From Robertmurraya andreesenii (lineage in GTDB: Bacteria; Bacillota; Bacilli; Bacillales; Cytobacillaceae), in NCBI RefSeq assembly GCF_030813005.1, contig NZ_JAUSTU010000009.1, positions 1-64,000 of the forward strand: DNA of 64,000 bases, read 5' to 3'. This document shows, one piece after another, positions 40,242-49,610 of this stretch (positions are counted from its first letter, which is position 1; every line of letters begins with the position of its first letter). A model generated the notes under the pieces. It did no database searches. It was not told the origin of the DNA and saw only the letters and a program-made list of their open reading frames with translations. The position numbers and the translations under genes were made by a program.

Positions 40242-41573
40242 TTGACGAAAATATATGTGTTAGATACAAATGTCTTGTTGCAGGACCCATATTCCATATT
40301 CTCATTTGAAGATAATGAAGTGGTCATTCCAGCAGTTGTATTGGAAGAAGTGGATTCAAAGAAGCGTAATATGGATGAAATCGGCAGGAACGCAAGACAA
40401 GTATCAAGACTCATTGACGGTCTAAGACAGACCGGAAAGCTTCATGAAAAAATTCCCCTTGAAAATGGAGGAGCCTTGCGCATTGAATTAAATCATCGGT
40501 CCTTTCAGCAACTGCAGGATATTTTTGTGGAAAAGACAAATGATAATCGAATACTTGCTGTTGCCAAAAACCTCTCCCTAGAGGAAGAAACTAAAAAGGA
40601 TGGTAGACGTGTTATCCTCGTTAGCAAGGATGCTCTTGTTCGCGTAAAGGCGGATGCCATCGGACTTTATTCGGAAGATTTTCTAAGTGATCGAGTGGTG
40701 GAAAATGACCATATTTATACTGGAATTGTCGAGCAATTTGTTGATATTGCATTATTAAATCGGTTTTATGAAAAAAAAGAAATTCCTTTAACTGAATTTC
40801 CAAACAGCAATCCTCTTTATCCCAATCAATTTGTGCTGATGAAAGACTCTCTCGGCTCATCTGCTTCTGCAATTGGTATGGTAGATCAGCAAGGAATACT
40901 CGTCAAAAAGCTCGTCTTTGAGCAAGATCATATTTGGGGGATTCGGTCTAGAAATGTTCAGCAATCGATGGCAATCGAACTGCTGCTTCGACGAGATTTG
41001 TCGCTTGTTACATTAATTGGTAAAGCGGGTACAGGAAAAACATTACTAGCGTTAGCTGCGGGATTGATGCAGACAGAGGATTTTGGCAATTACAAAAAAC
41101 TTCTTGTTGCAAGGCCAATCGTACCTGTGGGTAAGGATCTTGGCTTTTTACCTGGTGAAAAAGAGGAAAAGCTACGTCCGTGGATGCAGCCAATCTATGA
41201 TAATCTAGAATACCTATTTAACGTAAAAAAACCAGGAGAACTGGATGCGATCTTAGCTGGTATGGGTTCGATCGAGGTGGAGGCATTAACCTATATTAGA
41301 GGGAGAAGCATTCCGGAACAATTTATCATCATTGATGAGGCACAGAATCTAACGAAGCATGAGATCAAGACGATTCTCACGAGAGTGGGAGAAAAAAGCA
41401 AAATTGTCCTGATGGGGGATCCAGAACAAATTGACCACCCCTATCTAGATGCCTATAATAACGGTCTTACGTATGTGGTGGAAAGGTTTAAGAACCAGTC
41501 CATCTCTGGCCATGTGAAGCTTTTTAAAGGGGAACGATCTGGTCTGGCACAGCTTGCGGCAGATTTATTATAA
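40242..41573 (+). CDS. ylaK: PIN-PhoH protein (PhoH2-type RNase/helicase), YlaK
   Basis: A 443-residue fusion of an N-terminal PIN nuclease domain (about 1-150; acidic DTNVLLQDP, EEVD, NDNRILAVA) and a C-terminal PhoH ATPase domain (from about 230; Walker A GKAGTGKTLLA, Walker B FIIIDEAQNLT). PhoH2 proteins of this layout unwind and cleave RNA in mycobacteria; the Bacillus role is unclear. The start is a TTG at 40242 with AGGAGG upstream. Confidence 0.88.
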   Translation: MTKIYVLDTNVLLQDPYSIFSFEDNEVVIPAVVLEEVDSKKRNMDEIGRNARQVSRLIDGLRQTGKLHEKIPLENGGALRIELNHRSFQQLQDIFVEKTNDNRILAVAKNLSLEEETKKDGRRVILVSKDALVRVKADAIGLYSEDFLSDRVVENDHIYTGIVEQFVDIALLNRFYEKKEIPLTEFPNSNPLYPNQFVLMKDSLGSSASAIGMVDQQGILVKKLVFEQDHIWGIRSRNVQQSMAIELLLRRDLSLVTLIGKAGTGKTLLALAAGLMQTEDFGNYKKLLVARPIVPVGKDLGFLPGEKEEKLRPWMQPIYDNLEYLFNVKKPGELDAILAGMGSIEVEALTYIRGRSIPEQFIIIDEAQNLTKHEIKTILTRVGEKSKIVLMGDPEQIDHPYLDAYNNGLTYVVERFKNQSISGHVKLFKGERSGLAQLAADLL

Positions 41574-41706
41574 AGGCTCTTTTCTCAAACATTGTTGCTT
41601 TTGAACAAAAAATAATTAGACAAAACTCTTGTTTATGCAGTCTATCTGTAGAATCAACGGAGAAAAGCGCTGCTCAATCTATGCGTATCGCTCGCCTAGT
41701 ATGAAG

Positions 41707-41734
41707 TGGAATGGGCGGTATTAGGGACATTCCA
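41707..41734. other. Small inverted repeat in the ylaK-41805 gap
   Basis: TGGAATG and CATTCCA flank a 14-base loop. The 231-base gap shows no gene. Its AGCGCTG and ACAGCC ends vaguely recall the dispersed repeat, but the core is absent. Confidence 0.3.
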
Positions 41735-41764
41735 GAACCACAATCCGTGCGAAAACAGCCATTA

Positions 41765-41793
41765 TAAAAAATCCATCAGTATCAAACTGATGG
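41765..41793 (-). terminator. Terminator of the hypothetical gene at 41805
   Basis: In the minus direction CCATCAGT, a 5-base loop and ACTGATGG are followed by ATTTTTT. Confidence 0.75.
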
Positions 41794-41804
41794 AAATTTC
41801 GAAT

Positions 41805-42302
41805 CTACTCTACACGAAAAGCCTTAACAAATTTGATTGGGTCCTCAAAATTGGATCCATCACCAAAATAAATATGGATAGGGCCATCTTCGGTTAAAGG
41901 TTTGCCATCTTTAGAGAATCCGAGCACAAGTTCATTCGCTTCAGCGATCGGAATTTTAACCTCAGAATCTCTAGTTTCAATCACTAAATACTCTGCATCC
42001 TCTTGGATTTCGGCATTTTTAAGAAATGGCTCAAAACCAATACAGAAGGTCCCAGTTAAAAGCTTTTCCTTTAGGAACTTTTTTTCGGATTTTAGCGTTG
42101 GGGGAAAGACAGCTCCTTCTACGATTTCCCGATCCCAATGCTTAGAAATGGATTTTGTATATTCTTCAAGTGGATTGTTTTTTTCATCCTTCGTATGAAA
42201 GTATGAATGCAAATCCTGTTTTCTATCATCAAATATCCATACGCTTGGATCCAATGTGATTGGAAATTTTACCTTGCCTATAATCAAAATAATATTGTCC
42301 AT
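41805..42302 (-). CDS. Conserved hypothetical protein
   Basis: A 165-residue soluble protein starting MDNIILIIGKVKFPITLDPS, followed by VWIFDDRK. I recall similar Bacillus proteins carried under the label peptidyl-prolyl isomerase, but I see no FKBP, cyclophilin or parvulin signature, so I assign no function. GGGGGA lies before the ATG. It is divergent from ylaN. Confidence 0.6.
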   Translation of the reverse strand: MDNIILIIGKVKFPITLDPSVWIFDDRKQDLHSYFHTKDEKNNPLEEYTKSISKHWDREIVEGAVFPPTLKSEKKFLKEKLLTGTFCIGFEPFLKNAEIQEDAEYLVIETRDSEVKIPIAEANELVLGFSKDGKPLTEDGPIHIYFGDGSNFEDPIKFVKAFRVE

Positions 42303-42483
42303 GCTAGTCCCCCTATGTCCTTTATGACCTAAGTATAGCGAAGAACGAAAGAATTGTCATATCCTGAAGCTAAGGAAAACCATAGGAAAACAGTCTATCA
42401 TCATCCTATTATTCTTGCTTTTTTCACCTGATGAGGTTAAAATTTAAAGATAGGATAATCGCTCGGAAACGGGGGGATCAATG

Positions 42484-42765
42484 TTGACGTCCGAAATGAT
42501 AGTGGATCATCGTGAAAAAGCAAATGCCTTGTTAAGGGCGGACGCTGATAAAATATTAAAGCTGATTAAAGTGCAGATGGATAACTTGACCATGCCTCAA
42601 TGTCCTCTATACGAAGAAGTGTTAGATACGCAAATGTTTGGGTTATCTCGTGAAATAGATTTTGCTGTTCGCCTCGGTTTAATCGAGGACAAGGAAGGAA
42701 AAGCTATCCTAGATAAGCTGGAGAGGGAACTTTCTTCGCTGCATGAGGCTTCTCAAAAGAAATAA
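42484..42765 (+). CDS. ylaN: YlaN (UPF0358), Fur-associated iron homeostasis protein
   Basis: A 93-residue helical protein with the near-invariant block KVQMDNLTMPQCPLYEEVL and DTQMFGLSREIDFAVRLGL. In B. subtilis and staphylococci YlaN binds the regulator Fur and tunes iron-dependent repression. A TTG start at 42484 gives MTSEMIVDH, equal in length to B. subtilis YlaN, and sits seven bases after the G-run; the ATG one codon earlier is only four bases from it. Confidence 0.88.
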   Translation: MTSEMIVDHREKANALLRADADKILKLIKVQMDNLTMPQCPLYEEVLDTQMFGLSREIDFAVRLGLIEDKEGKAILDKLERELSSLHEASQKK

Positions 42766-42773
42766 GAAATAGG

Positions 42774-42810
42774 AAAACTCAAACGTTCCGAACGAACGTT
42801 TGAGTTTTTT
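42774..42810 (+). terminator. Terminator of ylaN
   Basis: AAAACTCAAACGTTC and GAACGTTTGAGTTTT form a perfect 15-bp stem followed by T residues. Confidence 0.85.
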
Positions 42811-42879
42811 ACATATTATTTGTGAAATAAATGAATGGGTGGTTTCAATACATATGAAGAAGATAGGGACGAGGGTAGC

Positions 42880-44085
42880 ATGTTAAAAAAAATTGTAAAA
42901 TCATATGACTATTCATTAATCATTGCCGTTGTACTCCTAGCTATTTTTGGGCTTCTGATGGTCTATAGTGCAAGCAGTGTGTGGGCCATTCAAAAATGGG
43001 GATATGAAAGTGACCACTATTTTGTCAGGCAAAGACTGTTTCTACTCGCTTCTGGAGTTGTATTCATATTCTTTGCCATCGTTCCGTACAAGCTCTATTT
43101 AAATAACAAAGTGCTAGTAGCCATTGTGTTGATTTCGTTCGCTTCATTAATTGGATTATTTAAGTTTGGGACTGTTGCTGGAAATGCTTTGAGCTGGTAT
43201 GATATTGGACCCGTGCGCCTTCAGCCCTCTGAGTTTGTAAAAGTTGCCGTCATCGTTTATTTATCGGCGGTTTATGCTAAGAAACAACCATACATAAATC
43301 AATTCAACAAAGGAGTGCTACCGCCTCTAGTATTCATTATTCTAACTTGCTTTCTGATTATTCTGCAGCCAGATTATGGAACGGCAGCAATAATTGTGTT
43401 GATTTCCGGCACCATTATCATTTCATCTGGGATGAATTTCAAAAGCATCTTAAAGCTCGCCTTTTTAGGCACCTTAATGTTTATTCCCATTCTCCTATTT
43501 TTCTCAGATAAGATCTTTTCTGTAAAACGCCTTGATCGATTTATGGTTTTATTAAACCCATTTGCCGATGGAGTGGCCGATAGTAGTGGTTACCAACTAA
43601 TAAATTCCTTCTATGCAATTGGCAGCGGGGGTGTAAATGGTCTTGGACTTGGCCAAAGCGTCCAGAAGCTAGGGTACTTGCCTGAACCGCACACGGATTT
43701 TATCATGGCAGTCATTGCGGAGGAATTGGGGATTTATGGTGTATTATTCGTGCTCTTGTCGCTTGCGTTCATAGTCCTCAAAGGAATTTTTATTGGATTG
43801 AAGGGGAAGGACCCGTTTGGTTCTCTATTAGCTATAGGTGTATCAAGTATGATCGGTATTCAGACCTTCATAAATTTAGCGGGAATTTCGGGGATTTTTC
43901 CATTAATGGGGATTCCATTACCATTTGTGAGTTATGGTGGTTCCTCCTTACTGCAATTGTCCATTGCCATGGGGATATTGGTTAATGTCTCTATGTTTGT
44001 CAATTATGAAGAAAAATATAAATCAAAGGATAAAAAGCAATGGAATACTAAACCAAAGCAGTTTCGGAGAGGGTTTGAACGATAA
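42880..44085 (+). CDS. ftsW: Septal peptidoglycan polymerase FtsW (SEDS family)
   Basis: A 401-residue SEDS glycosyltransferase with ten predicted membrane helices that polymerises septal peptidoglycan with a class B PBP. Motifs include QPSEFVKVAVIVYLSAVYAKK, QPDYGTAAIIV, the LGYLPEPHTDFIMAVIAEELG loop with the catalytic-region Asp, and PFVSYGGSS. The start MLKKIVKSYDYSLI at 42880 aligns with B. subtilis; a longer frame upstream has no good site. pyc follows at 44252. Confidence 0.92.
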   Translation: MLKKIVKSYDYSLIIAVVLLAIFGLLMVYSASSVWAIQKWGYESDHYFVRQRLFLLASGVVFIFFAIVPYKLYLNNKVLVAIVLISFASLIGLFKFGTVAGNALSWYDIGPVRLQPSEFVKVAVIVYLSAVYAKKQPYINQFNKGVLPPLVFIILTCFLIILQPDYGTAAIIVLISGTIIISSGMNFKSILKLAFLGTLMFIPILLFFSDKIFSVKRLDRFMVLLNPFADGVADSSGYQLINSFYAIGSGGVNGLGLGQSVQKLGYLPEPHTDFIMAVIAEELGIYGVLFVLLSLAFIVLKGIFIGLKGKDPFGSLLAIGVSSMIGIQTFINLAGISGIFPLMGIPLPFVSYGGSSLLQLSIAMGILVNVSMFVNYEEKYKSKDKKQWNTKPKQFRRGFER

Positions 44086-44251
44086 CCTGTTAAAATATAT
44101 TTTTGTAAAAAATATAAATTTCAAAAATTAGTAATTTATTTTTCACTATAGTTTGTGCTATGATACTTTAAATCACTAAAATATTAAGTGTGTTATTTGA
44201 AATATGGTGAACACAAGCGAAACTATTTTTAAAAAGACGAGGTGTTTTCAT

Positions 44252-47200
44252 ATGGCTAGAAAAATCAACAAAGTATTAGTTGCAAACAGGGGAGAAATTG
44301 CCATTCGAGTATTTAGAGCGTGCACGGAGCTCAATATTCGTACTGTCGCTATTTACTCAAAAGAAGATTCGGGCTCCTATCATCGTTATAAGGCTGATGA
44401 AGCTTATTTAGTAGGGGAAGGGAAAAAGCCAATCGATGCCTACTTGGATATTGATGGAATCATAGAAATTGCTAAAGCTAGTGATGTCGATGCGATCCAC
44501 CCTGGATATGGATTCCTGTCAGAGAATATCCATTTTGCTAGAAGATGTGAAGAAGAAGGAATCATCTTTATAGGTCCGAAATCAAAGCATCTTGATATGT
44601 TTGGGGATAAGGTCAAGGCAAGAACACAGGCCCAGCTTGCGAACATTCCAGTCATTCCTGGCAGTGATGGACCGGTAAAGAATGTGGGTGAAGTGGAGGA
44701 ATTTGGGGAGAAATATGGATTCCCAATCATCATTAAGGCTTCCTTAGGCGGTGGTGGCCGTGGGATGAGAATTGTGAGAAGCCTTGGGGAAGTGAAGGAG
44801 TCCTATGACCGTGCTAAATCAGAGGCAAAAGCGGCATTCGGTAATGATGAAGTGTATGTGGAAAGATTCATCGAGAATCCAAAGCATATTGAGGTACAAA
44901 TCATTGGTGATGAATTTGGCAATATTGTTCACCTTTATGAAAGGGATTGCTCTGTTCAGCGACGTCATCAAAAGGTGGTAGAGGTTGCTCCATGTGTTTC
45001 TATTTCAACTGAACTTCGAGAGAAGATTTGTGAAGCAGCAGTCAGACTGATGAAAAACGTCGATTATTTGAATGCGGGCACAGTTGAATTCTTGGTGGCA
45101 AATGAGGAGTTTTATTTCATTGAGGTTAACCCTCGTGTACAGGTGGAGCATACGATCACAGAAATGATCACAGGCATAGATATTGTTCAATCACAAATCG
45201 TCATTGCTGAGGGTCATTCCCTTCATTCTGATGAGGTTGGCATACCGAAGCAAGAGGACATCAAAATTCATGGCTATGCGATTCAGTCTCGTGTGACAAC
45301 AGAGGATCCGCTCAATAACTTTATGCCGGATACTGGAAGAATTAATGCCTACCGCAGCGGTGGAGGCTTTGGTGTTCGCCTTGATGCTGGAAATGGGTTC
45401 CAAGGTGCTATCATTACACCATACTATGATTCCCTGCTCGTTAAGCTTTCTACACATGCCCTAACATTTGAGCACGCGGTATCCAAAATGGTTAGAAATC
45501 TTCAAGAATTCCGGATTCGGGGCATTAAGACGAATATTCCGTTCTTGATTAATGTAGTTAAGCACAAGAAGTTTCGTTCAGGAGAGTACGATACATCATT
45601 TATCGACAAGACTCCAGAGCTATTCCTATTCCCAGTGAGCAAAGACCGTGGAACAAAGATGCTCACCTATATTGCAAATGTGACGGTGAACGGCTTTCCT
45701 GGAATAGAGAAGAAAAAGCGTCCAGTTTTCGATACTCCTAGAATTCCAAAATTAAAGCCAGGGACTCCTTACCAAAATGGAACGAAGCAAATCCTTGATG
45801 AAAAAGGAGCGGATGGATTAGTTGAATGGGTGAAATCGCAGGAAAAGGTATTGCTGACAGATACTACCTTCCGGGATGCCCACCAATCCTTGCTTGCGAC
45901 AAGGGTAAGAACGACTGATATTAAGCATATTGCGGAACAGACAGCAAAGCTTCTTCCGGAAATGTTCAGCTTTGAGATGTGGGGAGGAGCAACATTTGAT
46001 GTTGCCTACCGCTTTTTGAAGGAAGATCCGTGGGAAAGATTACTAACAGTTAGAAAACAGATGCCAAACGTCCTTCTACAAATGCTGCTCCGGGCTTCAA
46101 ATGCTGTAGGCTACAAGAATTATCCGGATAATGTCATCCGCGAGTTTGTTGAAAAATCTGTCCATGCGGGAATTGATGTCTTCCGAATCTTCGACAGCTT
46201 GAACTGGGTCAAAGGGATGGAGGTTGCCATTGATGCAGTAAGGCAGACTGGAAAGATTGCCGAGGCCGCCATCTGTTATACGGGAGATATTTCTGATCCG
46301 ACTAGAAGCAAATATGATCTTAATTATTATAAGAATTTAGCCCGTGAGCTTGAACAGCAGGGAGCACATATTCTAGGAATTAAAGACATGGCAGGGCTTC
46401 TGAAGCCACAGGCTGCTTATACATTAATTTCAGAACTTAAGGAAACAGTGAATATTCCTATTCACCTGCATACTCATGATACGAGTGGAAACGGAATATA
46501 CACCTATGCAAGAGCGATTGATGCAGGTGTGGATATTGTCGATGTAGCCCTAAGTACGATGGCCGGTCTAACGTCACAGCCAAGTGCTAATTCCTTATAT
46601 TATGCCCTTGAAGGTACAGAGCGTAAGCCAAACATTGAAATTGCCAGTTTGGAGAAGCTTTCTCATTATTGGGAGGATGTCAGAAAGTACTATCAGGATT
46701 TTGAAAGTGGCATGATGTCTCCTCATACCGAGATCTACCAGCATGAAATGCCTGGAGGGCAATATAGTAACTTACAGCAACAGGCCAAAGCGGTAGGACT
46801 CGGTGAAAAATGGGACGAAGTAAAAGAAATGTATGCCAGAGTGAATCAAATGTTTGGCGATATTGTTAAAGTAACTCCATCCTCTAAGGTAGTAGGAGAT
46901 ATGGCTCTTTATATGGTGCAAAATGAGTTGTCTGAAGAGGATATTATGGCGCGCGGTAATACTCTTGATTTTCCAGATTCTGTTGTAGAATTATTTGAAG
47001 GCTACTTGGGCCAGCCAACAGGAGGATTTCCTCAAGAACTTCAAAGGATTATACTGAAAGGAAAGGATCCGATTACAGTACGTCCAGGTGAGCTTCTAGA
47101 GCCAGTCGATTTTGAAGCGATCCAAGCTGAGCTTTACAAGGACTTAGGCAGACCAGTAACAAGCTTCGATTGTATCACTTATGCTCTTTATCCTAAAGTT

Positions 47201-47692
47201 TTTAAGGAGTACTTAGCTACAGTAGAAAAATTCGGTGATGTTTCCGTGTTAGATACGCCAACCTTCCTGTATGGGTTAAGACTGGGCGAGGAGATCGAAG
47301 TTGAGATCGAAACAGGTAAGACGTTAATTGTTAAGCTTGTTTCAGTTGGTCAGCCACAGGCTGATGGAACTCGAGTCGTCTATTTTGAACTCAATGGCCA
47401 ACCCCGTGAAGTGGTTGTGAAGGATGAAAGCATCAAAGCGACGGTTGCTACAAAGGCGAAAGCCGATCCGAAGAACGAACATCATATCGCAGCAACGATG
47501 CCGGGAACTGTCATCAAGGTTGTTGTAGAAAAAGGGGAAAAGGTTGAAAGGGGAGACCATCTCATGATCACGGAAGCGATGAAGATGGAAACAACCGTAC
47601 AAGCTCCTTTCTCAGGCATCGTGAAGGATATTTATGTGACAAATGGAGAAGCGATTCAAACAGGAGATCTATTAATCGAATTATCAAAGTAA
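44252..47692 (+). CDS. pyc: Pyruvate carboxylase
   Basis: An 1146-residue biotin enzyme that replenishes oxaloacetate from pyruvate, bicarbonate and ATP. It has a biotin carboxylase domain (1 to about 455, ATP loop SLGGGGRGMRIV, then EVNPRVQVEHTITE), a carboxyltransferase barrel (about 530-810, TTFRDAHQSLLATR), a PYC-OADA domain, and a biotin carrier domain (about 1075-1146) with biotinyl Lys1111 in TEAMKMETT. GAGGTG precedes the ATG at 44252. In B. subtilis it is stimulated by acetyl-CoA and by DarB; darB is in this window. Confidence 0.96.
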   Translation: MARKINKVLVANRGEIAIRVFRACTELNIRTVAIYSKEDSGSYHRYKADEAYLVGEGKKPIDAYLDIDGIIEIAKASDVDAIHPGYGFLSENIHFARRCEEEGIIFIGPKSKHLDMFGDKVKARTQAQLANIPVIPGSDGPVKNVGEVEEFGEKYGFPIIIKASLGGGGRGMRIVRSLGEVKESYDRAKSEAKAAFGNDEVYVERFIENPKHIEVQIIGDEFGNIVHLYERDCSVQRRHQKVVEVAPCVSISTELREKICEAAVRLMKNVDYLNAGTVEFLVANEEFYFIEVNPRVQVEHTITEMITGIDIVQSQIVIAEGHSLHSDEVGIPKQEDIKIHGYAIQSRVTTEDPLNNFMPDTGRINAYRSGGGFGVRLDAGNGFQGAIITPYYDSLLVKLSTHALTFEHAVSKMVRNLQEFRIRGIKTNIPFLINVVKHKKFRSGEYDTSFIDKTPELFLFPVSKDRGTKMLTYIANVTVNGFPGIEKKKRPVFDTPRIPKLKPGTPYQNGTKQILDEKGADGLVEWVKSQEKVLLTDTTFRDAHQSLLATRVRTTDIKHIAEQTAKLLPEMFSFEMWGGATFDVAYRFLKEDPWERLLTVRKQMPNVLLQMLLRASNAVGYKNYPDNVIREFVEKSVHAGIDVFRIFDSLNWVKGMEVAIDAVRQTGKIAEAAICYTGDISDPTRSKYDLNYYKNLARELEQQGAHILGIKDMAGLLKPQAAYTLISELKETVNIPIHLHTHDTSGNGIYTYARAIDAGVDIVDVALSTMAGLTSQPSANSLYYALEGTERKPNIEIASLEKLSHYWEDVRKYYQDFESGMMSPHTEIYQHEMPGGQYSNLQQQAKAVGLGEKWDEVKEMYARVNQMFGDIVKVTPSSKVVGDMALYMVQNELSEEDIMARGNTLDFPDSVVELFEGYLGQPTGGFPQELQRIILKGKDPITVRPGELLEPVDFEAIQAELYKDLGRPVTSFDCITYALYPKVFKEYLATVEKFGDVSVLDTPTFLYGLRLGEEIEVEIETGKTLIVKLVSVGQPQADGTRVVYFELNGQPREVVVKDESIKATVATKAKADPKNEHHIAATMPGTVIKVVVEKGEKVERGDHLMITEAMKMETTVQAPFSGIVKDIYVTNGEAIQTGDLLIELSK

Positions 47693-47698
47693 CAATAA

Positions 47699-47736
47699 GA
47701 AAAGGTTGTAGGAGAAAATCCTACAACCTTTTCGTT
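47699..47736. terminator. Bidirectional terminator pyc/ctaA
   Basis: GAAAAGGTTGTAGGA and TCCTACAACCTTTTC form a perfect 15-bp stem with a 5-base loop, ending at the ctaA stop. Confidence 0.85.
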
Positions 47737-48713
47737 TACTCAGGTCTGATTGATAATGTTGGTTGGATATTTATTTTTTCAGAGCCTTCAATTTTTTCAT
47801 GAAGCAGGGCTTCATTTTTCTTGCTTCTAGACGTGAGGAGAATAAAGTAACTAAGAACGCCAAATAAACATGAAATGAAGAAAGCATGGGCTAAGGCAAT
47901 ATAGAGATTCAATTGCGTGATCACCACTAACGCACCCGCTGCAACCTGTAGAGAAACAAGGATAAATGAAACAATCCAACCCCAATAGACGACCTTTTGA
48001 TGTTTATAATTCTTGATGGCAAGAAATGTTATGTAGCCAATCCAAATGAAAATTAATCCAGCCGCAAACCGATGTCCCATTTGAACCCATTCATGAAAGG
48101 AAACAGGGATTCCAGGCTCTTCATTAATGCAAAAAGGCCAATCTCGACAAACAAGACTTGCATTCACATGTCTCACTAGTGCTCCTGTATACACCACAAT
48201 AAAACTATAAATCGTTACTCCAATAATATGCTTCTTCATCTGGGGATCAAGAACGAGCTTTTCTGCCTCAAACTTCTTGTCAATTTCGAAAATCAATAAA
48301 GTTAATAGAAAGACAGCAGCAAAAGAAATAAGTGAAATGCCAAAGTGCGCCGCCAGGATGAAATCTGATTGGCCCCAAACGACAGCTGCAGCACCAATAA
48401 GTCCTTGCAAAACTAAAAATATGATCGAAAGCAGAGATAGAAATTTCGTCTCTCGTATATATCCAATTGATTTCCATGACCAATAGGACAGAATCAGCAC
48501 CAATAGACCTACAGCACCTGAAACCACTCGATGAGCTAGCTCAATAACTAACTCCACCGTGATGTCGGTTGGAATGATTTCCCCGTTACAAAGCGGCCAT
48601 GAACGGCCACACCCCATCCCAGAATCAGTTTTTGTAACCAGTGCTCCCCCTAAAAGGATGAACAGCATTCCGATCGTGGTTAGTACTGCAAACCATTTTA
48701 GCGATCGCCTCAT
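47736..48713 (-). CDS. ctaA: Heme A synthase CtaA
   Basis: A 325-residue membrane protein with eight predicted helices that oxidises the heme O methyl group to the formyl group of heme A, the cofactor of caa3/aa3 oxidase. The paired His sites are in ELAHRVVSG, LAAHFGISL, QMGHRFAAGL and ALAHAFFIS. Two Cys pairs lie in the extracellular loops (GMGCGRSWPLCNG and LVCRDWPFCIN). It depends on heme O synthase (CtaB), which is not encoded beside it. The gene is divergent from ctaC. Confidence 0.93.
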   Translation of the reverse strand: MRRSLKWFAVLTTIGMLFILLGGALVTKTDSGMGCGRSWPLCNGEIIPTDITVELVIELAHRVVSGAVGLLVLILSYWSWKSIGYIRETKFLSLLSIIFLVLQGLIGAAAVVWGQSDFILAAHFGISLISFAAVFLLTLLIFEIDKKFEAEKLVLDPQMKKHIIGVTIYSFIVVYTGALVRHVNASLVCRDWPFCINEEPGIPVSFHEWVQMGHRFAAGLIFIWIGYITFLAIKNYKHQKVVYWGWIVSFILVSLQVAAGALVVITQLNLYIALAHAFFISCLFGVLSYFILLTSRSKKNEALLHEKIEGSEKINIQPTLSIRPE

Positions 48714-49610
48714 TATAAAACACCTTCTTCAATGAAAGTTTCTTTTTTTGTCACATAAATTATGTTGATTTTAATAATATGAGTGATAGGAATCGACCAA
48801 CTGTTTGTTACCAATATAACGAATATTTTGTGAAAATGACAGCAAAAGAGTCTTTTAACTAGTCACTTTTATGATAGTACACAAAAAAAGCTCATTTTAC
48901 AACGGAATATAAATTAATCACCGTTATTATAGTAAAAAGGTTGCAAAATAGATCGGAGTTTGCTAGAAATATATAAGAGTTGTATTCCCATATTTACCAA
49001 TGGAAAGATTCATCAAGAAGGAGGGACAGGAGCAGATTTGCCTAGTGTTTCTATATGTTTGTAGAAATAAGACAAGTACATAAAAGAACAGAATCTGTGG
49101 AAATATGAAGTTATTTTAAGAAAACAACGACCCAAAAAACACTGGGAATACAAAAGTTCACACTTTGGTCAAAAAAAATTCAAAAAATGTTCACAAATAC
49201 GATAAGAATATGGTTTAATAAGGATGAAGGGAATCAACTAAACTGTTTTATATGTTAATATTAACACTATAAATACAGTGGAAATATTATCGTAAAAAAT
49301 TTGATACATTCTTTGCCTTGTGAACGATTGCAAATATGGAGAAAGGGGTCAAATGTATGTAGAGTTGGCTTTATTTCTATTTGAAGTATTTGTGATGGAA
49401 AATAAGGAGGAAAGTGGAAGAGAGTACATGAAATGAAGAATGGACACTCTGTATATACATAAATATAAATGACTATCATGAATGTATCAGTGTTTTTTGT
49501 CACACCTATTATCTTTTTGGGTAGAATTTTTCTTTACGTAACAAGCAGTAAAGGGGATTTATCTATAAAACATTTATTATTTTCTTATGAAAGAGGGGTA
49601 TGTTTAAGCT
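48714..49610. other. 897-base ctaA-ctaC gap lacking ctaB
   Basis: No reading frame with a plausible product exists on either strand. Two ResD-box-like sequences are visible: TTTTGTGAAAA (48826-48836) and TTTGTGAAC on the minus strand (49197-49189). A strong ribosome-type AAGGAGGGACAGGAG (49018-49032) has only very short frames after it. The segment next to ctaC is AT-rich and must contain its promoter. Confidence 0.55.

Noticed and set aside
41574..41804. Possible fourth copy of the palindromic repeat
   Set aside because: AGCGCTG and ACAGCC resemble the ends, but the conserved core GAACGGGTTTT and the inner hairpin are absent.
49267..49503. Minus-strand frame of 78 codons in the ctaA-ctaC gap
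   Set aside because: No ribosome site, AT-driven composition with scattered Cys and no family; it would also overlap the ctaC promoter region.
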